A program made the position numbers and the translations under genes. 64,000 bases of DNA from Clonostachys chloroleuca. Taxonomy: Eukaryota > Ascomycota > Sordariomycetes > Hypocreales > Bionectriaceae. Shown in pieces: positions 45,204 through 56,433 of the stretch. Under the pieces are notes generated by a model, which saw only the letters and a program-made list of their open reading frames with translations, had not been told where the DNA came from and ran no database searches. The stretch lies in assembly GCA_037952775.1 (NCBI GenBank), contig JBANAY010000004.1, positions 9,052,001 through 9,116,000 on the forward strand, in the 5' to 3' direction. How positions within the stretch are numbered: position 1 is the stretch's first letter; each line of letters opens with the position of its first letter.

Positions 45204-46897
45204 GAGACGAGAGACACGGCCGCAGGTTTATTCTACTTCATCCCACTCGACTAAGCATATGCCACGACACATACCTAATTACACGTTTTGCTTTTCCCAT
45301 TCGCGGCATCGGCGCAACGGTTTTTTTGCTATCCATGTCATACAGTATCGGCGCAACGGATTGATCCATCGTCCTTCGTGTTTGCGGACGATATTCGACG
45401 CATAGAACAGCTGGTTGGCGGCTCGATTGTTTGAACTCTATACACTACCGGTGATAGGTTGATGGCCGAAGCGGCAATCCATGTTTCCCCCCTTTTCTAT
45501 ATTCTCCATTTTCCTTTTCTTTTCTTCTTCTTCACACACTCGCCTCGAGGAGGCCGGTTTCTTCAGGTGCAACACATTACGCACCACCAAATACAGAGGA
45601 CAGCAAAGGAGTTCCAGGCGTTAGCGGCCCCATTAGAGGCACCAGGAGGCATGATGGCTATTCCATTGTTTTTATTCCATGGCAGACAATTTGTAGTCTG
45701 CCTTTTCTAAACATCTACTGTTTCGCTCTATTCTCTCAGACTTCAGGGTATCATGCGTTCCTGCTCCCATAGACACGAGCCAGGACTGCTAAAATCATAC
45801 AACAGAGATTTTGATGCGCAGCCAGCAATGGCCGCACGTTGTTTACCTTGTTTCAAACATGATGTGTCTCCCACGGTGATGGACCCGAGTGAACCAATGT
45901 CTCGCGAATCCTCATGACGGCCGCTACGTAGTGCGGCATTCCACCACCGAAACAAAAAAGGGGGCGCGGCTCCCACCCACTCACCCCTCCAATAGGAGAG
46001 GCCAAAGCGGCACGCGGTATTGGGATATTCAGCATTACGAAGTTGCAATCCCGGGCGGGTGAGCGAATCCTTTCTTTTCTTAGCACCGGTTCGAAACTGC
46101 AGAGCCCGGGCCGCAGGGTTTCACGCCCGAGCTGGGTGCTGGGATTGAGACGGGCACAAAGAGAGAGGGAAGGCCAAGCTTCAATCTTGCATCCGCTAGG
46201 CCCCTGTTCCTGCATTAACCACCTCAGTTAATGCTATGAAAAGAAACAGTGGGGAAGGGATTTTCGGAGATCTGCCGTGGAGAGTGTCATGGGTTTGGTT
46301 CCACCGGTTTTATTTCCCCCTCCCCGTTTGGCACGATGCTCGCATTTCATGACTTCATTATATCTCCTGTGGATCATTCCGGTTTCGCTTTCGATTCGCT
46401 TTATGACGTTTCGTGTTGGCCTTCGCTGCCGGCGAAGGTGGTGGTCGTTTTCAGGGGGTCTTTGGATGCACGGTTTCACAGAGTCGTGATAGGCTCGTAA
46501 TGTTCGTACTCGGGTTCGGTGGGGGCCGTTCATCAGCATCCCCTTGTCAACCTGAGTCTAATTTTTGACAGTCTGGGATTACGTGAAGCGGGCTCATCGA
46601 CTGTCTGATTGTTGTGACAGACAGCAATCAGTTTGACTCTTGAGGATCATGATGGAAACTCCTCTTGTGAAGCACACCCCCGCCAATATGCATAATGTCT
46701 CACAAAGACTCAATAGCTGCAATGCCCAATACGTGGCCATCTGCTGCCGTGAAGCAGCGGCTCAAGAAATCATCCACTTGAAGCCACAACCCACCCATCA
46801 TGGATGCATGCGACGCTGAATCAACGGCCCCGAGCACCACGCCCGGTCCCGGCGCAGTCACTCCCACCACAGAGCGAGAGTACACAGCCATACAAGA
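45204..46897. other. Spacer downstream of the small single-TM protein
   Basis: About 1.7 kb. A direct repeat (tcggcgcaacgg) occurs twice near 45309 and 45350 in the 3' UTR of the preceding gene. No gene seen, apart from the alternative start region of the next entry. Confidence 0.5.
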
Positions 46898-47410
46898 ATG
46901 GCTGCATTCGTCGTCACAGGCAAAGGAGTGGCCACCGCACTCAGAGCCAGAAGAGCCCCCAGCTCATCCAGAGTGACCCGGCTCTCCGACCCCCACCCCG
47001 GCACCACGGTCCTCATAATCGACGCGGAGCACAACCGCGCGCTGGCATGCCACGACGGCGACCTGCGCCTCGAGGAAGTAGTCGGCGACCTGGACGCGCT
47101 CGAGTCGATCCCCGTCCACTGGCAGTGGTTCTCCACCGAGACGGGCGGCTTCAGGGGCTTCCGGAGCGTCGCCAACGGCGGGTTCCTCGGCCACGACATC
47201 TGGTGGGGGTTCTACGCGAGGGTGCACCACCACCTCGGGTGGGAGCACGCGACGCTGAGCAGGCGCCCGGGCGGCTGCTACTGGATCCAGTTCGAGCACT
47301 GGTGGACGCTGCGCCAGCTGTGTGCGCGCGGTGACGGCGGCGGCGTGTACTGGCAGCAGGACGGGGGAACGCTATGGGAGTTTGTGGAGGTGCACGGGGC
47401 GAGGGATTGA
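46898..47410 (+). CDS. Uncharacterised Trp-rich protein, possible beta-trefoil (fascin/ricin-like) fold
   Basis: A 170-codon frame. From about residue 30 it has regularly spaced strand-like blocks: TTVLIIDAEHNRALACHDGDL, IPVHWQWFSTETGGFRGF, GGFLGHDIWWGFYARVHHH, LGWEHATLSRRPGGCYW, HWWTLRQLC and GTLWEFVEV. Repeated Gly-Phe-Leu-Gly and Trp-Glu-Phe motifs recall fungal beta-trefoil proteins, but this is pattern recognition only. The N-terminus is uncertain: another frame from ATG 46801 is open to 46977 and ends at the point where this frame becomes convincing, so the annotated start could be wrong or a frameshift may be present. Confidence 0.6.
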   Translation: MAAFVVTGKGVATALRARRAPSSSRVTRLSDPHPGTTVLIIDAEHNRALACHDGDLRLEEVVGDLDALESIPVHWQWFSTETGGFRGFRSVANGGFLGHDIWWGFYARVHHHLGWEHATLSRRPGGCYWIQFEHWWTLRQLCARGDGGGVYWQQDGGTLWEFVEVHGARD

Positions 47411-47896
47411 AGAATGTGACAGGGAGGGGAAGAAAATAAAACGATACTTGAACACGCTTTCGAAACTACCTGTGACAATGCCGCAGCCTTGGGATGGAGA
47501 CGTGGTAGCTGGCAGACAAAGCCTTGGTGGATGGGAGTTCAACGAACAACCACTAACAGCAAAGCTCCCTGGTCGGCCGGTAACAGCTGACTATGGCTTT
47601 GTAAAGTCGGCTCTTTTGACTATAGATGCAGAAACAGAGAACGAGAGCCAGTTGAGCCATGAGTTTCCAGTTCCGTGCAAGTATAAGTAGTCTCGCGGGC
47701 TTTTCATCTCGCGCCCAAGATGAAGACCCAAATTATTAACCCTCCTTGATTGATCCAAACCAGCATCGTCTTTCCCACGTTCCCTACAGCAAGCAGCTGC
47801 CATAAAAACGAAAAGACAGAAGGCCCAGGTCAAAGCGTCCCAGCTGAGCACACGATCAGCTCCACCCCCCAAGGCCCCCCTGGCAGAGTCATTGGC
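47411..47896. other. Short spacer between two small plus-strand genes
   Basis: About 490 bp. The frame of the next gene is open upstream to about 47750, but the extra residues lack conserved character. Confidence 0.4.
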
Positions 47897-48295
47897 ATGT
47901 CGCCTCAACAAGAGAGAGATGGCTGGATGACCGGCTTCTTCTCCCTGTTATTCTTACTCTGCGTGTCCCTGTGGCCCAGCTTCTGGCTCTATACGGAATT
48001 GAGATCAGCCCGTCGCCGCAACAACAGCAACAACCGCCCGGACGAGGAGCGAGATGCCGAACCCAGGGATGCGGCAGATGCGCGCCGGCCGTCCTCGGCC
48101 CCGGAGGCTCCGCCGGTGCCGGTGCACATCCATCTGAATGCCATTAACCCGTGGAGGAGAGGGCACGAGGAGCATGCGGCACCGGTCGATCGTGAGCCGG
48201 CACCGCAGGACGGGAGCTCTCAAGATACGCTAGTCCAGCCGAGGCCGAATAGTAGGCACGGCTCCGAGAGAGGTCAAACCCGAGCGTGGTGGTGA
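47897..48295 (+). CDS. Small predicted membrane protein
   Basis: A 132-residue frame from MSPQQERDGW. One hydrophobic segment, GFFSLLFLLCVSLWPSFWLY (about residues 13-32), is followed by RSARRRNN, suggesting a type III or signal-anchor protein with a cytosolic, Pro/Arg/Glu-rich disordered tail (PEAPPVPVHIHLNAINPW). I do not recognise a family. The frame extends upstream to 47750, so an earlier start is possible. Support is codon-like composition and the TM pattern only. Confidence 0.45.
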   Translation: MSPQQERDGWMTGFFSLLFLLCVSLWPSFWLYTELRSARRRNNSNNRPDEERDAEPRDAADARRPSSAPEAPPVPVHIHLNAINPWRRGHEEHAAPVDREPAPQDGSSQDTLVQPRPNSRHGSERGQTRAWW

Positions 48296-49503
48296 TCAAT
48301 GATGCCGCCAGTGCGGGCCGTCTCGGTCGTATCAAGGGGCGAAACAAAACTGTCGTTACACAACCAAATGGCTGTAAGCTATGAGCTGGCCTCATACTCC
48401 TATGTAGATTAGTTTTCTTCAAACAGGCAGAGGAAGGGTGACGCATTGATGCTCCCCACCGCCTTCAATTCACAAGACAAGTCACAGGAACCACGACATC
48501 GTCTCGTCTCGAGGTGGTTAATTTTTTATTTATCTCTGCTTCTGTATATTTTTAGTAATCACCTCTGAATCTCAACGCTCCCCATTCTCCAAAGATCAAA
48601 TTGAATCAACAGTCCTGTGTCCCAGTGCCATCGTCCCAGCTCCCTTCACCAGAGAGCAGCAGCAAAACAGTTGTCCCATACCTGCAATCCCGCTCCAAAC
48701 GAGGTGTGCCTGCCAGGGAACTGTCGAAAACCAAAGTGTAGAGAAGCCCGAGTCCTGTGTGTGTATGCACCTTCTCTTCCGAACGCGTGCGTCTGTGGGT
48801 TATTCCACCCATTACAATATTCTTCTTCATATTCTCTTCTCCTCCAGTATCCCCCCTCCTCATCCTCTTTCTCTCTCTTGATTTCTGAACGACTTAATAT
48901 CTTCGTGGGCGAATATCAGTAAAGAGCAAAACTAAAAAAAGAAAAGAAAAAAAAAGGTCCAAGTGCGTGAGAACATCCAGTGTATCTTCAGCTGGGGATC
49001 AAATCCGCTCTGCCAAAATTGCGGCCGATCCCCATCCCCTTCCCTGGATCTTCCCTGACAGTGAAACAATAGTGTAATAGGAGTTAGTAGTTAGATAGAA
49101 AAAACAAGGCAAGAAAGCAGGAGATCAGTCCAGCTGTGAAGACAAAGGAAGATGCAAAATGTGTCTGCTAAAAGGACGGTACAAGAAGGTTAAACTCATT
49201 CTTCTCTTTTTCCCTCCTCGTGCGTTTGTGGTCATGCTAACATCGTTGTGTTGTATAATTATTCCCGTTCCAATACACCATCGTCCAACGGGACCAGTCT
49301 ATATCGTGCTGGTTGCATAAAAAAGGGGAAGTGTAGGTCATCCACGTTGATATCCGTGAAGGGAGCATCTTCAGAGCGATGCCTAATAAGTGGCCGGTAC
49401 CTCGCAAAGTAATCCTCAGCTATATCGGAAACAAAAATGGTCAATAAAGTAAGATACGGCAGGGACATGTCGCCAGGGACTCTACCTAGTCCGTGAGCGT
49501 CGA
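48296..49503. other. Spacer between convergent genes, including the Tem1/Spg1 3' UTR
   Basis: About 1.2 kb, T/C-rich on the plus strand near 48830-48880 and A-rich at 48925-48957 (aaaaaaagaaaagaaaaaaaaagg). No coding signal. Confidence 0.5.
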
Positions 49504-50545
49504 TCATACGGACTGGTAGAGCAGTAAGGGTTCGCCAACGTTCTCGATTTCGGGGATTGTGCACTTCAGGTCAAACGCCTTGGCCAGTACAATCTTGAAA
49601 ATCTGGGGGCAACGATGTCAGTGGTGCACACAACGTGTGGAGTCAAGACGGTCGGTCTTCACCTTTTGCACGTTAATGCTATGGCTGGTACTCGAAAAGA
49701 TCAGAGCCGCCCTCATCGCCTTGGCAAACCGTCTTGCCTGCGTCGAGTTAGTACGTCATAATGGACATGGCATCAGACAGGGGGGATCATGCGAACCTGG
49801 TTCGAAATCTCCTCCTGGTCTTGGGGAGGGAAGTTGACAAAGTGGTCGTACTTGGTGCCAACGAGGATGGGAATAGCCGTCTTGTTGAACCCGCGGCCCT
49901 GTCGATACCACTCCTTGATGCTATTGAGGGTGCTCTTGCGAGTCAGGTCGAACATGAAGAGTATGGCGACAGCGTCGTTGCAGACGAGGGGGAGCATGTT
50001 GACGAACTCGCGCTGGCCGCCCAGATCCCAGATGGAAAAGGTGATCTCGGTATTCCTGATGGAGATGGTCTTCTCCATGAAGTTGACTCCGAGAGTCTGG
50101 ATATAGTCCTCGTCCCAGCTGCCCTCGACGTACTTGACCATCAGGGAGGTCTTGCCGATCTGGGCGTCGCCGACCATGCCGACCTTGATGACGACGTGGT
50201 TGCGGCCCTGGGGCTGCTGCTGCTGCTGCTCGCCCTGCTGCCTGTGCTCGTTGTTATATGATTGCGGCGGGGGTTGGACATGCTGCTGGGAGGCCGTGAT
50301 GACGACGGGCCATTTGACACTGGAGGGGTGTATCGTGAGTTGTGGGATGCGCCGGCGTGCTCATCTTCCGGGTGAGGGCTGTCCTCGTGTGTGTTATTCG
50401 CGAGTCCGCGGTCTAGGGATTGGCTCTGTCCGTGGCGGTAACCGTTATTCTCAGCCACATGCACAGATCCATCAATTCCACCGAGGGTATCGTCCCCGAC
50501 CTCTTGGGGTGGCGGAGGTAGGTGTGGGTGGTTATCCATCTCCAT
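49504..50545 (-). CDS. TEM1: Septation/mitotic-exit small GTPase Tem1/Spg1
   Basis: The last three exons are firm: 49797-50237, 49663-49737 and 49504-49602 (introns 59 and 60 nt). The GTPase core has [10 protein letters not shown] (G1), [10 protein letters not shown] (switch I), WDLGGQREF (G3), [11 protein letters not shown] (G4) and [15 protein letters not shown] (G5), ending LLLYQSV. This is the GTPase at the top of the mitotic exit/septation initiation network, which triggers septum formation from the spindle pole body. The N-terminal extension is less certain. I place exon 1 at 50321-50545 ([16 protein letters not shown], start in caccatggag) and join it by an 83-nt intron with a weak GTGTCA donor to a Gln-rich stretch before [12 protein letters not shown] one-base frameshift would explain the frames equally well. 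Total 279 residues on this model. Confidence 0.9.
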
Positions 50546-53013
50546 GGTGTTTCGATCGTTGGTGGTGGGTCAGATTAGAGGCAGAGGCAGGCAAGGCTCT
50601 GCCGAACAGAAGCTTGGGGAAGCAGGTAATGAGCTGGCGAACGAGCGTATCGGGTCGGCGGGCGGAGACGTTGCAGTGGATTAAGTCAGGGATCTATCTG
50701 TTCTCGCGGCAGAGATGGGAATCGGATGAAAGGCAGGACGGCCTGGTCAGCTCGCCGAAGGCATCAAGCCAGAGAGCAGGGCAGCAGATCGAGGCTGCAG
50801 CAGCGTCGGTAAGGAGTGTGGTGGCAGGCGGGCGGCTACGAAGGCGGTCCCTTTTTTCGATAAGGGTTTCCGTGGCAGGTGATAAGGAGAGTGCGGGCTC
50901 ACGCAGGGTGCGGCAGGGAGCAGGAGCAGGAAGAAGGCCCGGCCGGAGACAGCGGTAGTGGTGAGGGCGATGGAGAGGTCCAGGAGCAACGGGACGGCGG
51001 GCGGAAAGAGGAGGGGCGGCGGTGATGAAATGGATGGTGGCAGAAGGAAGCGATGCCTCCAGCGAGGGAGCAGTATGTCGACTCACGAGGCGGGAGTGGA
51101 GTCGGCCAGTCAATCTCAGCAGAGCACATAACCGCATGTACTGCTAACAGGGCCCGTCAGCACAGCACAGCAGCGCAAACAAAGTGTTCTGGTGGTGTGG
51201 ATCGCTGGAGCCTGGCAGCGCGTCCGGTGCGGGGGCCCAGGATTTTCCGCGGGCACCACACACATCACTAATATTAGGCCCTGGGCTGCTTGCTACAGCG
51301 GCCACACCACTGGAGGACTCGAAGGGGCCCCCTGGCTCGCATTGCCACCCGCCGCATCTAGGCGATGGAACCTCAGCTCTCCCAATGCCAGTGATCAGCC
51401 CTGTGGGTTAATCTATCACATGCAGCACCGCGACCCAAAGCCCCCTCCTGAAGCCATCTTAATTCCCATCGCTGCCCAGGCACGGCTTGGCCATTGGCAC
51501 GAAAATTCGCTCGCGGGGCCGATCTGGCCGCTGACCGGCAGCACCTGGGTGGGTTTGGCAGCCTAAGCGATCGATGGCCCGCGTTGAGAGGCAAACGATG
51601 GCGTCACGCGTTGGGCCAATGAGAGCCCGGTGTTTGGGGTTGCACGAGCGGCGCCATGAGACGAACATGACGAAATGGGCAAGCCACCGTCGCTCTCCTG
51701 GGCTGAGCCAGCTGATCGTGCGTGTGTATCTGAGACTCTGAGGTGGCCTGCGGAGGGCTTGACCCGACTGGGCTGTGTGTCTCACCCCCCATTGGCATCA
51801 TGTTTACGTCGTCTCGCTGCACTTTTGTTGTTGTGCGTCGGCGTGTTTATATATTCCCTGTGTTTACTCTGCCTGGTTTGGGATATTTGTTGCCCTCTTG
51901 CTGCGTCGTCCGGGGCGGCATAAATGGGCCTCGACGGACAACTCATCAACCTGCAAGTGACTGGCGGGGGTCTGGGTGAGATTTGCGGATCCCATCACAT
52001 ATCATATCTCGTCGCGCCAAACTCAGTCTGCCGTATTTCCACCAAAACTGCTCTCTCCTTGCGCTTACAGCCCCTCACCGCATCGCCGTTTCGGCAATTA
52101 CTAATATTCCGCGCCAGCATAAGTAATAATGGCCTCTAGTCTGTCTCAGTGTATTGTTGAGTGCACATAAAGTGGAGGTTCGGAACGTCGAGGTGGCCGT
52201 CACACTCTGTCCTCACTGTACTCTGCCATTGCCATTGTCAGCATGAAAAGGCAATCTCAACCATTTGAACCCCATCATCAGAAAGTAATAAATTGTCCTA
52301 CGATGTTTAGCTTAACACTGTTATTACAAGGTTGATTGATTTGATATTGTGTTGCGATATAACCCGGGGAGCTCTAGGTGTGCCATGTTTATGTCAGTCC
52401 CTTGCCTGGCATGGTAGGCTTGTAGAGCTATTAAGCTGTAACTCAATGTAAGGCCCGTGCCGCTTTATGCATTCCATTTTACCATGCGTATTCTATTCTA
52501 AATGATTAGTTATATTTCGTAGCTCCATCGCGCAATTCGTCCAAGATACCGGTTGGGTAAACATGGCATCCCAAAGCTGAGGTGTGGTGCTGGTTGCACT
52601 CCGACTCCGCACCACATGTAAGCACAGCTCCCATAGCAGCGTTAAAGCATTAGCCCAGCGCTCGGGATGAAAGCGTACCCTTTATTAAAGTGGCGACAAT
52701 GTTATTATACGGTCACCGAAGCCAATCTCCAAACGAAGTAAGGAGAAAAAGGACAGCAACAATAGAGCTCTTCATACACCCCAATCGAGAGCTGGCCATG
52801 GATTCGGGAATCAATTGAAGCGTACAGGGTAGGCCTCGGGCTAAAGTCGGCTCAGCCATTGAAAGCACGCTCGGCTCTCAACCGAGCAAACCAATGACTA
52901 AGCATTCAGTGATACGATATCTGAACCTGGTGATGCGCTTCACCTAGACCGACTGGAAGTGTGCGTCATTCACCGTCCTGCCATTGCGTTCCGAGTCCGC
53001 GCCCGCCACGAAA
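50546..53013. other. 2.5-kb divergent spacer between Tem1/Spg1 and GCV3
   Basis: The part up to about 51150 is probably the Tem1 leader and promoter. The remainder is AT-richer (52140-52560) with no coding signal. Confidence 0.55.
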
Positions 53014-53604
53014 ATGGCCTCAATCGCTCGCACCCTCATGGCCGCCAGGCCAGCAATCTCGCGCCTGGCTCCCCGCGCCGCTCCCCTCGCCCGCACACCC
53101 TTCCGCACCTTCTCGAGCTCACAGATGAGTATGTCTAGTCCCCCTCTACGAACCCAAGCTCCCACGAGCAATATTCTGACAAGATAAATTGCAGACCTGC
53201 TACGAAAGTACACCAAGGACCACGAGTGGGTCGACCTCTCCGCCGACCACAAGTCCGCCGTCGTGGGCATCTCAGAGTACGCGGCCGAGCAGCTCGGCGA
53301 CGTCGTTTACGTCGAGCTCCCCGAGGCCCCCGGCGACTGGATCGAGCAGGGGGACGCCATCGGCGCCGTCGAGTCGGTCAAGTCGGCCAGCGACATCAAC
53401 GCGCCCATCCGGTGCAGGGTCCACGCCATCAACAAGGCCCTCGAGGAGAAGCCCTCGACCATCAACCAGGTCCCCGAGGACGACAGCCACGGCGGCGGCT
53501 GGATCGCCAAGGTCGACGTCGACGAGGCCGGCGTCAAGGAGTTCGAGGGCCTGCTGGATGCCGAGGCGTACCAGGCGTACGTCTCGACCGTTGACGAGGA
53601 ATAG
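53014..53604 (+). CDS. GCV3: Glycine cleavage system H protein, mitochondrial
   Basis: Exons 53014-53128 and 53195-53604 with a 66-nt intron (GTATGT...TTGCAG) give 174 residues. The N-terminus MASIARTLMAARPAISRLAP is Arg/Ala-rich and amphipathic, a mitochondrial presequence ending near RTFSSSQM. The mature protein starts LLRKYTKDHEW, and the lipoyl-attachment Lys is in GAVESVKSASDI. H protein carries the aminomethyl group between the P and T proteins and is also a lipoyl source for 2-oxoacid dehydrogenases. Start choice: an upstream in-frame non-ATG extension exists, but Met at 53014 begins the presequence. It converges on HEM3. Confidence 0.96.
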
Positions 53605-53947
53605 ATTCAAGGATGGGATTTGGCGGGGAAGAGGGGTTGGGGCTACGGCAAACCGTGAGGTTTTATATGTATATGAACGAAGGAAAGGGAACCCTGGGAA
53701 AGCGGGTGAGTATTTAGACGCTACGCAGATGCGTATTCGACACTGTTAATTCTACATTCAACCATCTTGAGGAGGGTTTGTTCTATTAGGCTTCTGTCCA
53801 TATGGCAAACTTTTTTTTCCTTGAGTAAAAAAGACAACCTGAAGAGAGAAAAACATACATCATCCATCGTTATCGTCCGTTACATCCATTGCGGCCGCAC
53901 CACCGCATCACTGACGGCGGTTGCAGCCGTTATGTGTCCCGCGGCTG
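53605..53947. other. Short spacer between convergent GCV3 and HEM3
   Basis: About 340 bp of AT-rich 3' UTR-like sequence; nothing coding. Confidence 0.6.
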
Positions 53948-54940
53948 CTACGTGCTGCTCGGTGGCTGCCGTCCCGCGTTGATGGCATCGAGAATCGTGC
54001 CGGCGCCACGCTCCACGAGTTCGAGGGCCACCCGCTTGCCGTACTCCTCCGCCTCCTCGGGGCTCGATATCACCTCGGACTTCTCCGTATCGACGCTCTC
54101 GGTGCCATCCACAGACACGACGGTCACCCGCAGCCGTAGTTTGCCGTCCACCCAGTGCGTCTCGACACCGATCGGCACGCTGCACCCGCCCTCGAGCGTC
54201 CTCATGACGTTGCGCTCGGCGAGGCACGCGAGCGTCGTCTGCTTATCTTCTAGGGTGCGCAGTATCTCGAGGGTGCGCTCGTCGTCGGCCCTGCACTCGA
54301 CCGCGAGGGCGCCCTGCCCCACGGCCCAGAGGATCCCCCCGCTGTCCGACTCGAGGAACTGTGAGATGTGCGAGTCGAGGCCCATGCGCTGCAGGCCCGC
54401 CGCGGCGAGGATGATGGCCGTCAGGTTCGGGTCCTCGTCGAGCTTGCGCAGCCGCGTATGGATGTTGCCCCTGTGGTCCTGGAACTTGAGCGACGGGTAC
54501 CGCCTGCGCAGCTGCGCCATCCTGCGCACGCTGCTGGTGCCGATGACGCTGCCGTCGGGGAGGTCGGCGAGCGTCTTCCACCCGTGCTTCTCGACGAGCG
54601 ACGGCTTGATGACGAGCGTGTCGCGCGGGTCCTCGCGCTGCGTGATGGCGCCCAGGACGCAGCCGTCGGGTAGCGCGGTGGGCATGTCCTTGAGGCAGTG
54701 CACCACGAAGTCGAGCTCCTTGGCCCGCAGCCGGTCCTCGAGCTGCGAGGTCCAGAGGTTCTTGCCGCCAAAGTTGTAGAGCGCCGTGTTCTGGTCCCGG
54801 TCGCCGGTCGTGGTCATGCCCTGGATCTCGAAGTTGATGGCCGGGTAGTTCTTCTGCAGCGCCTTGACGACGAGCTCGGCCTGGGCCATGGCCAGGGGAG
54901 ACTTGCGGGTGCCGACGTTGACGGTGGTTGTTTCAGACAT
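53948..54940 (-). CDS. HEM3: Porphobilinogen deaminase (hydroxymethylbilane synthase)
   Basis: An intronless frame of 330 codons. The enzyme joins four porphobilinogen molecules into hydroxymethylbilane in cytosolic haem synthesis. Motifs in order: VGTRKSPLAMAQAELV, TTGDRDQN, FGGKNLWTSQLEDRL, VHCLKDMPTALPDG (usually HSLKDMPT; Ser to Cys here), IGTSSVRRMAQLRR, FQDHRGNIHTRLRKLD, GQGALAVECR and EGGCSVPIG, whose Cys holds the dipyrromethane cofactor. Length and motif order are normal. Pathway link with GCV3 (glycine feeds 5-aminolevulinate) is known biochemistry; the adjacency may be chance. Confidence 0.97.
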   Translation of the reverse strand: MSETTTVNVGTRKSPLAMAQAELVVKALQKNYPAINFEIQGMTTTGDRDQNTALYNFGGKNLWTSQLEDRLRAKELDFVVHCLKDMPTALPDGCVLGAITQREDPRDTLVIKPSLVEKHGWKTLADLPDGSVIGTSSVRRMAQLRRRYPSLKFQDHRGNIHTRLRKLDEDPNLTAIILAAAGLQRMGLDSHISQFLESDSGGILWAVGQGALAVECRADDERTLEILRTLEDKQTTLACLAERNVMRTLEGGCSVPIGVETHWVDGKLRLRVTVVSVDGTESVDTEKSEVISSPEEAEEYGKRVALELVERGAGTILDAINAGRQPPSST

Positions 54941-55603
54941 TGTGCCGTGCCGTGATTCGGGAGCAGTGTGATTGTGTATGTGCGAAGTCGGGAATTGGTT
55001 GCCGCTCTCTCTCTCTCGTAGAGCTTCGAAGTGACGCTGTTTTGTCCCGTTGGAATTTGGAGGGGCACCAACTTTTTAGCCTCATGGAGGGGTCCAACGT
55101 ATTTTTGGTGGGGCAGCCGAATACGCTGTACGACGCAATTCGCACTGTCTGTGCACGGCTCGGCATCGGCATCGGCATCAATTCAAGGTTGGTCGATGTG
55201 GCATCTCTTCCTGCTCGTGCCAAACAAGTATCTGGAGTCCTCAAACCGTGTCAGATGTCTGGATAGAGGCGGAATCTGATTTGTTGCTTTAACCTCGTGA
55301 TGTGTTGGACATGACCTCGCACTGGGCAAACAAGCTGGCTCTGACGCAAGAGACGGCTGATAGAGGCCACTCTATGATGGAAAATGTCTTGAAAACTGCA
55401 ATCATTCATGCCGTGAGATGAATTGGCATAAAGAGGGAACCTGGGGCATCTGGATTCACTCGAACACGCTAATCTATAAATTCAATGGCTCTCGTATCAT
55501 CAAGGCTTGATGCCACTTCGATAAGCATACACGCATCGTTCTTGGATGTGGCCGTTCGTTGAGTTACAGCATTCTTTTCTAGACCTTGCTACTTAATTAA
55601 AAT
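54941..55603. other. Divergent promoter between HEM3 and a secreted Cys-rich protein gene
   Basis: About 660 bp. A ggcatcggcatcggcatc microrepeat is at about 55161. No gene seen. Confidence 0.5.
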
Positions 55604-56210
55604 ATGATGGCGAGAACGCTCACGGTAATCCTACAATGCGTGGCTCTGGCGACAGCCCAGCTGTTGCCCCAGTCCAGCTCAACTTCTATCAGTCTCTCAA
55701 CCCTCCAGGTTTCCGTTCCGCCTACAACCTCCCCTGGCGAGCCTCCCCCAACCATAATAGTGACGAACATCAAGCCCACCGCTACCGGAGACCCAGGTCA
55801 AGGCGCTATCTGCGAGTGCGGATACACGTATTGCTCCTCGGTTCTCATGGCAATGAGTCTGTCCCCCTATCACGCTGTGTGCTTCAACCGTGTAAAGAAG
55901 TTCATACTAATGACCTTTATCCTCGTTAACAGAGGTTCCTTGGAATGAGGAGCAGCTCAAGCAAGCTTACTGTACCACGGAAGACGCTGTATGTGACAAC
56001 GGAACGCCGTCCAGCGACATCAAGTCTGCTCTATTCCTCTGCCTCTGCGACACAATCGACCAGAAGGTGGGCAACAATCTGCACCTTGTCTGCGGATGTA
56101 ATACCTGCCTCAACATCGGGCCGGACTACAGAGGTCGATGCAAGACTCCATGCGTCTCGGGACAATGTAAAGAGCGTGTTGATGCTACCGAAGACGAGTA
56201 TGATTGGTAA
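55604..56210 (+). CDS. Secreted cysteine-rich protein
   Basis: Two exons, 55604-55856 and 55933-56210, with a 76-nt intron (GTCTGT...GTTAACAG), give 176 residues. MMARTLTVILQCVALATAQ is a signal peptide. A Ser/Thr/Pro-rich linker (TSISLSTLQVSVPPTTSPGEPP) precedes the Cys-rich part: ICECGYTYCSSVLMAMKVPW over the junction, EEQLKQAYCTTEDAVCDN, LFLCLCDTIDQ, HLVCGCNTCLNIGPDYRGRC and KTPCVSGQC. That gives at least 13 Cys in the mature protein. I recall similar proteins, with the LKxAYC and CxCNxCLNxGPDxxGRC pattern, in plant-associated ascomycetes; their role is undefined, and an effector-like function is only a possibility. No single open frame covers the gene, so single-frame searches miss it. 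Confidence 0.82.
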
Positions 56211-56239
56211 TGACTGGCAATGACTTGTTGAACGTTTGA

Positions 56240-56433
56240 TTCGAACGTTAATGATTGACGGAATTTCGACAATAGCGGGATGTTCTCCTAGGTGCTTCGT
56301 TGGCTGAGAGGTTCGTTCGAACAATAATTATTGACGGAATTTGGGTAATAGCAAATCATTGTCCCAGGTGTTTCGATAATAGCGGAATATTCTCCGAGGT
56401 ATTCTGACAATAGAGGGGTAAGGATGTTCTCCC
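56240..56433. repeat. Degenerate tandem repeats downstream of the Cys-rich protein gene
   Basis: Copies at 56240-56299 and 56316-56375 (about 60 bp) share ttcgaac, attgacggaattt, aatagc and a final ccYaggtg. Two shorter partial copies follow at about 56371-56400 and 56401-56433 (ttctgacaatag...gttctcccgg). Confidence 0.75.

Noticed and set aside
50694..51137. 147-codon minus frame upstream of the septation GTPase
   Set aside because: Leader/promoter sequence; Arg/Ser/Pro-rich with no conserved motif and no splice link to the GTPase.
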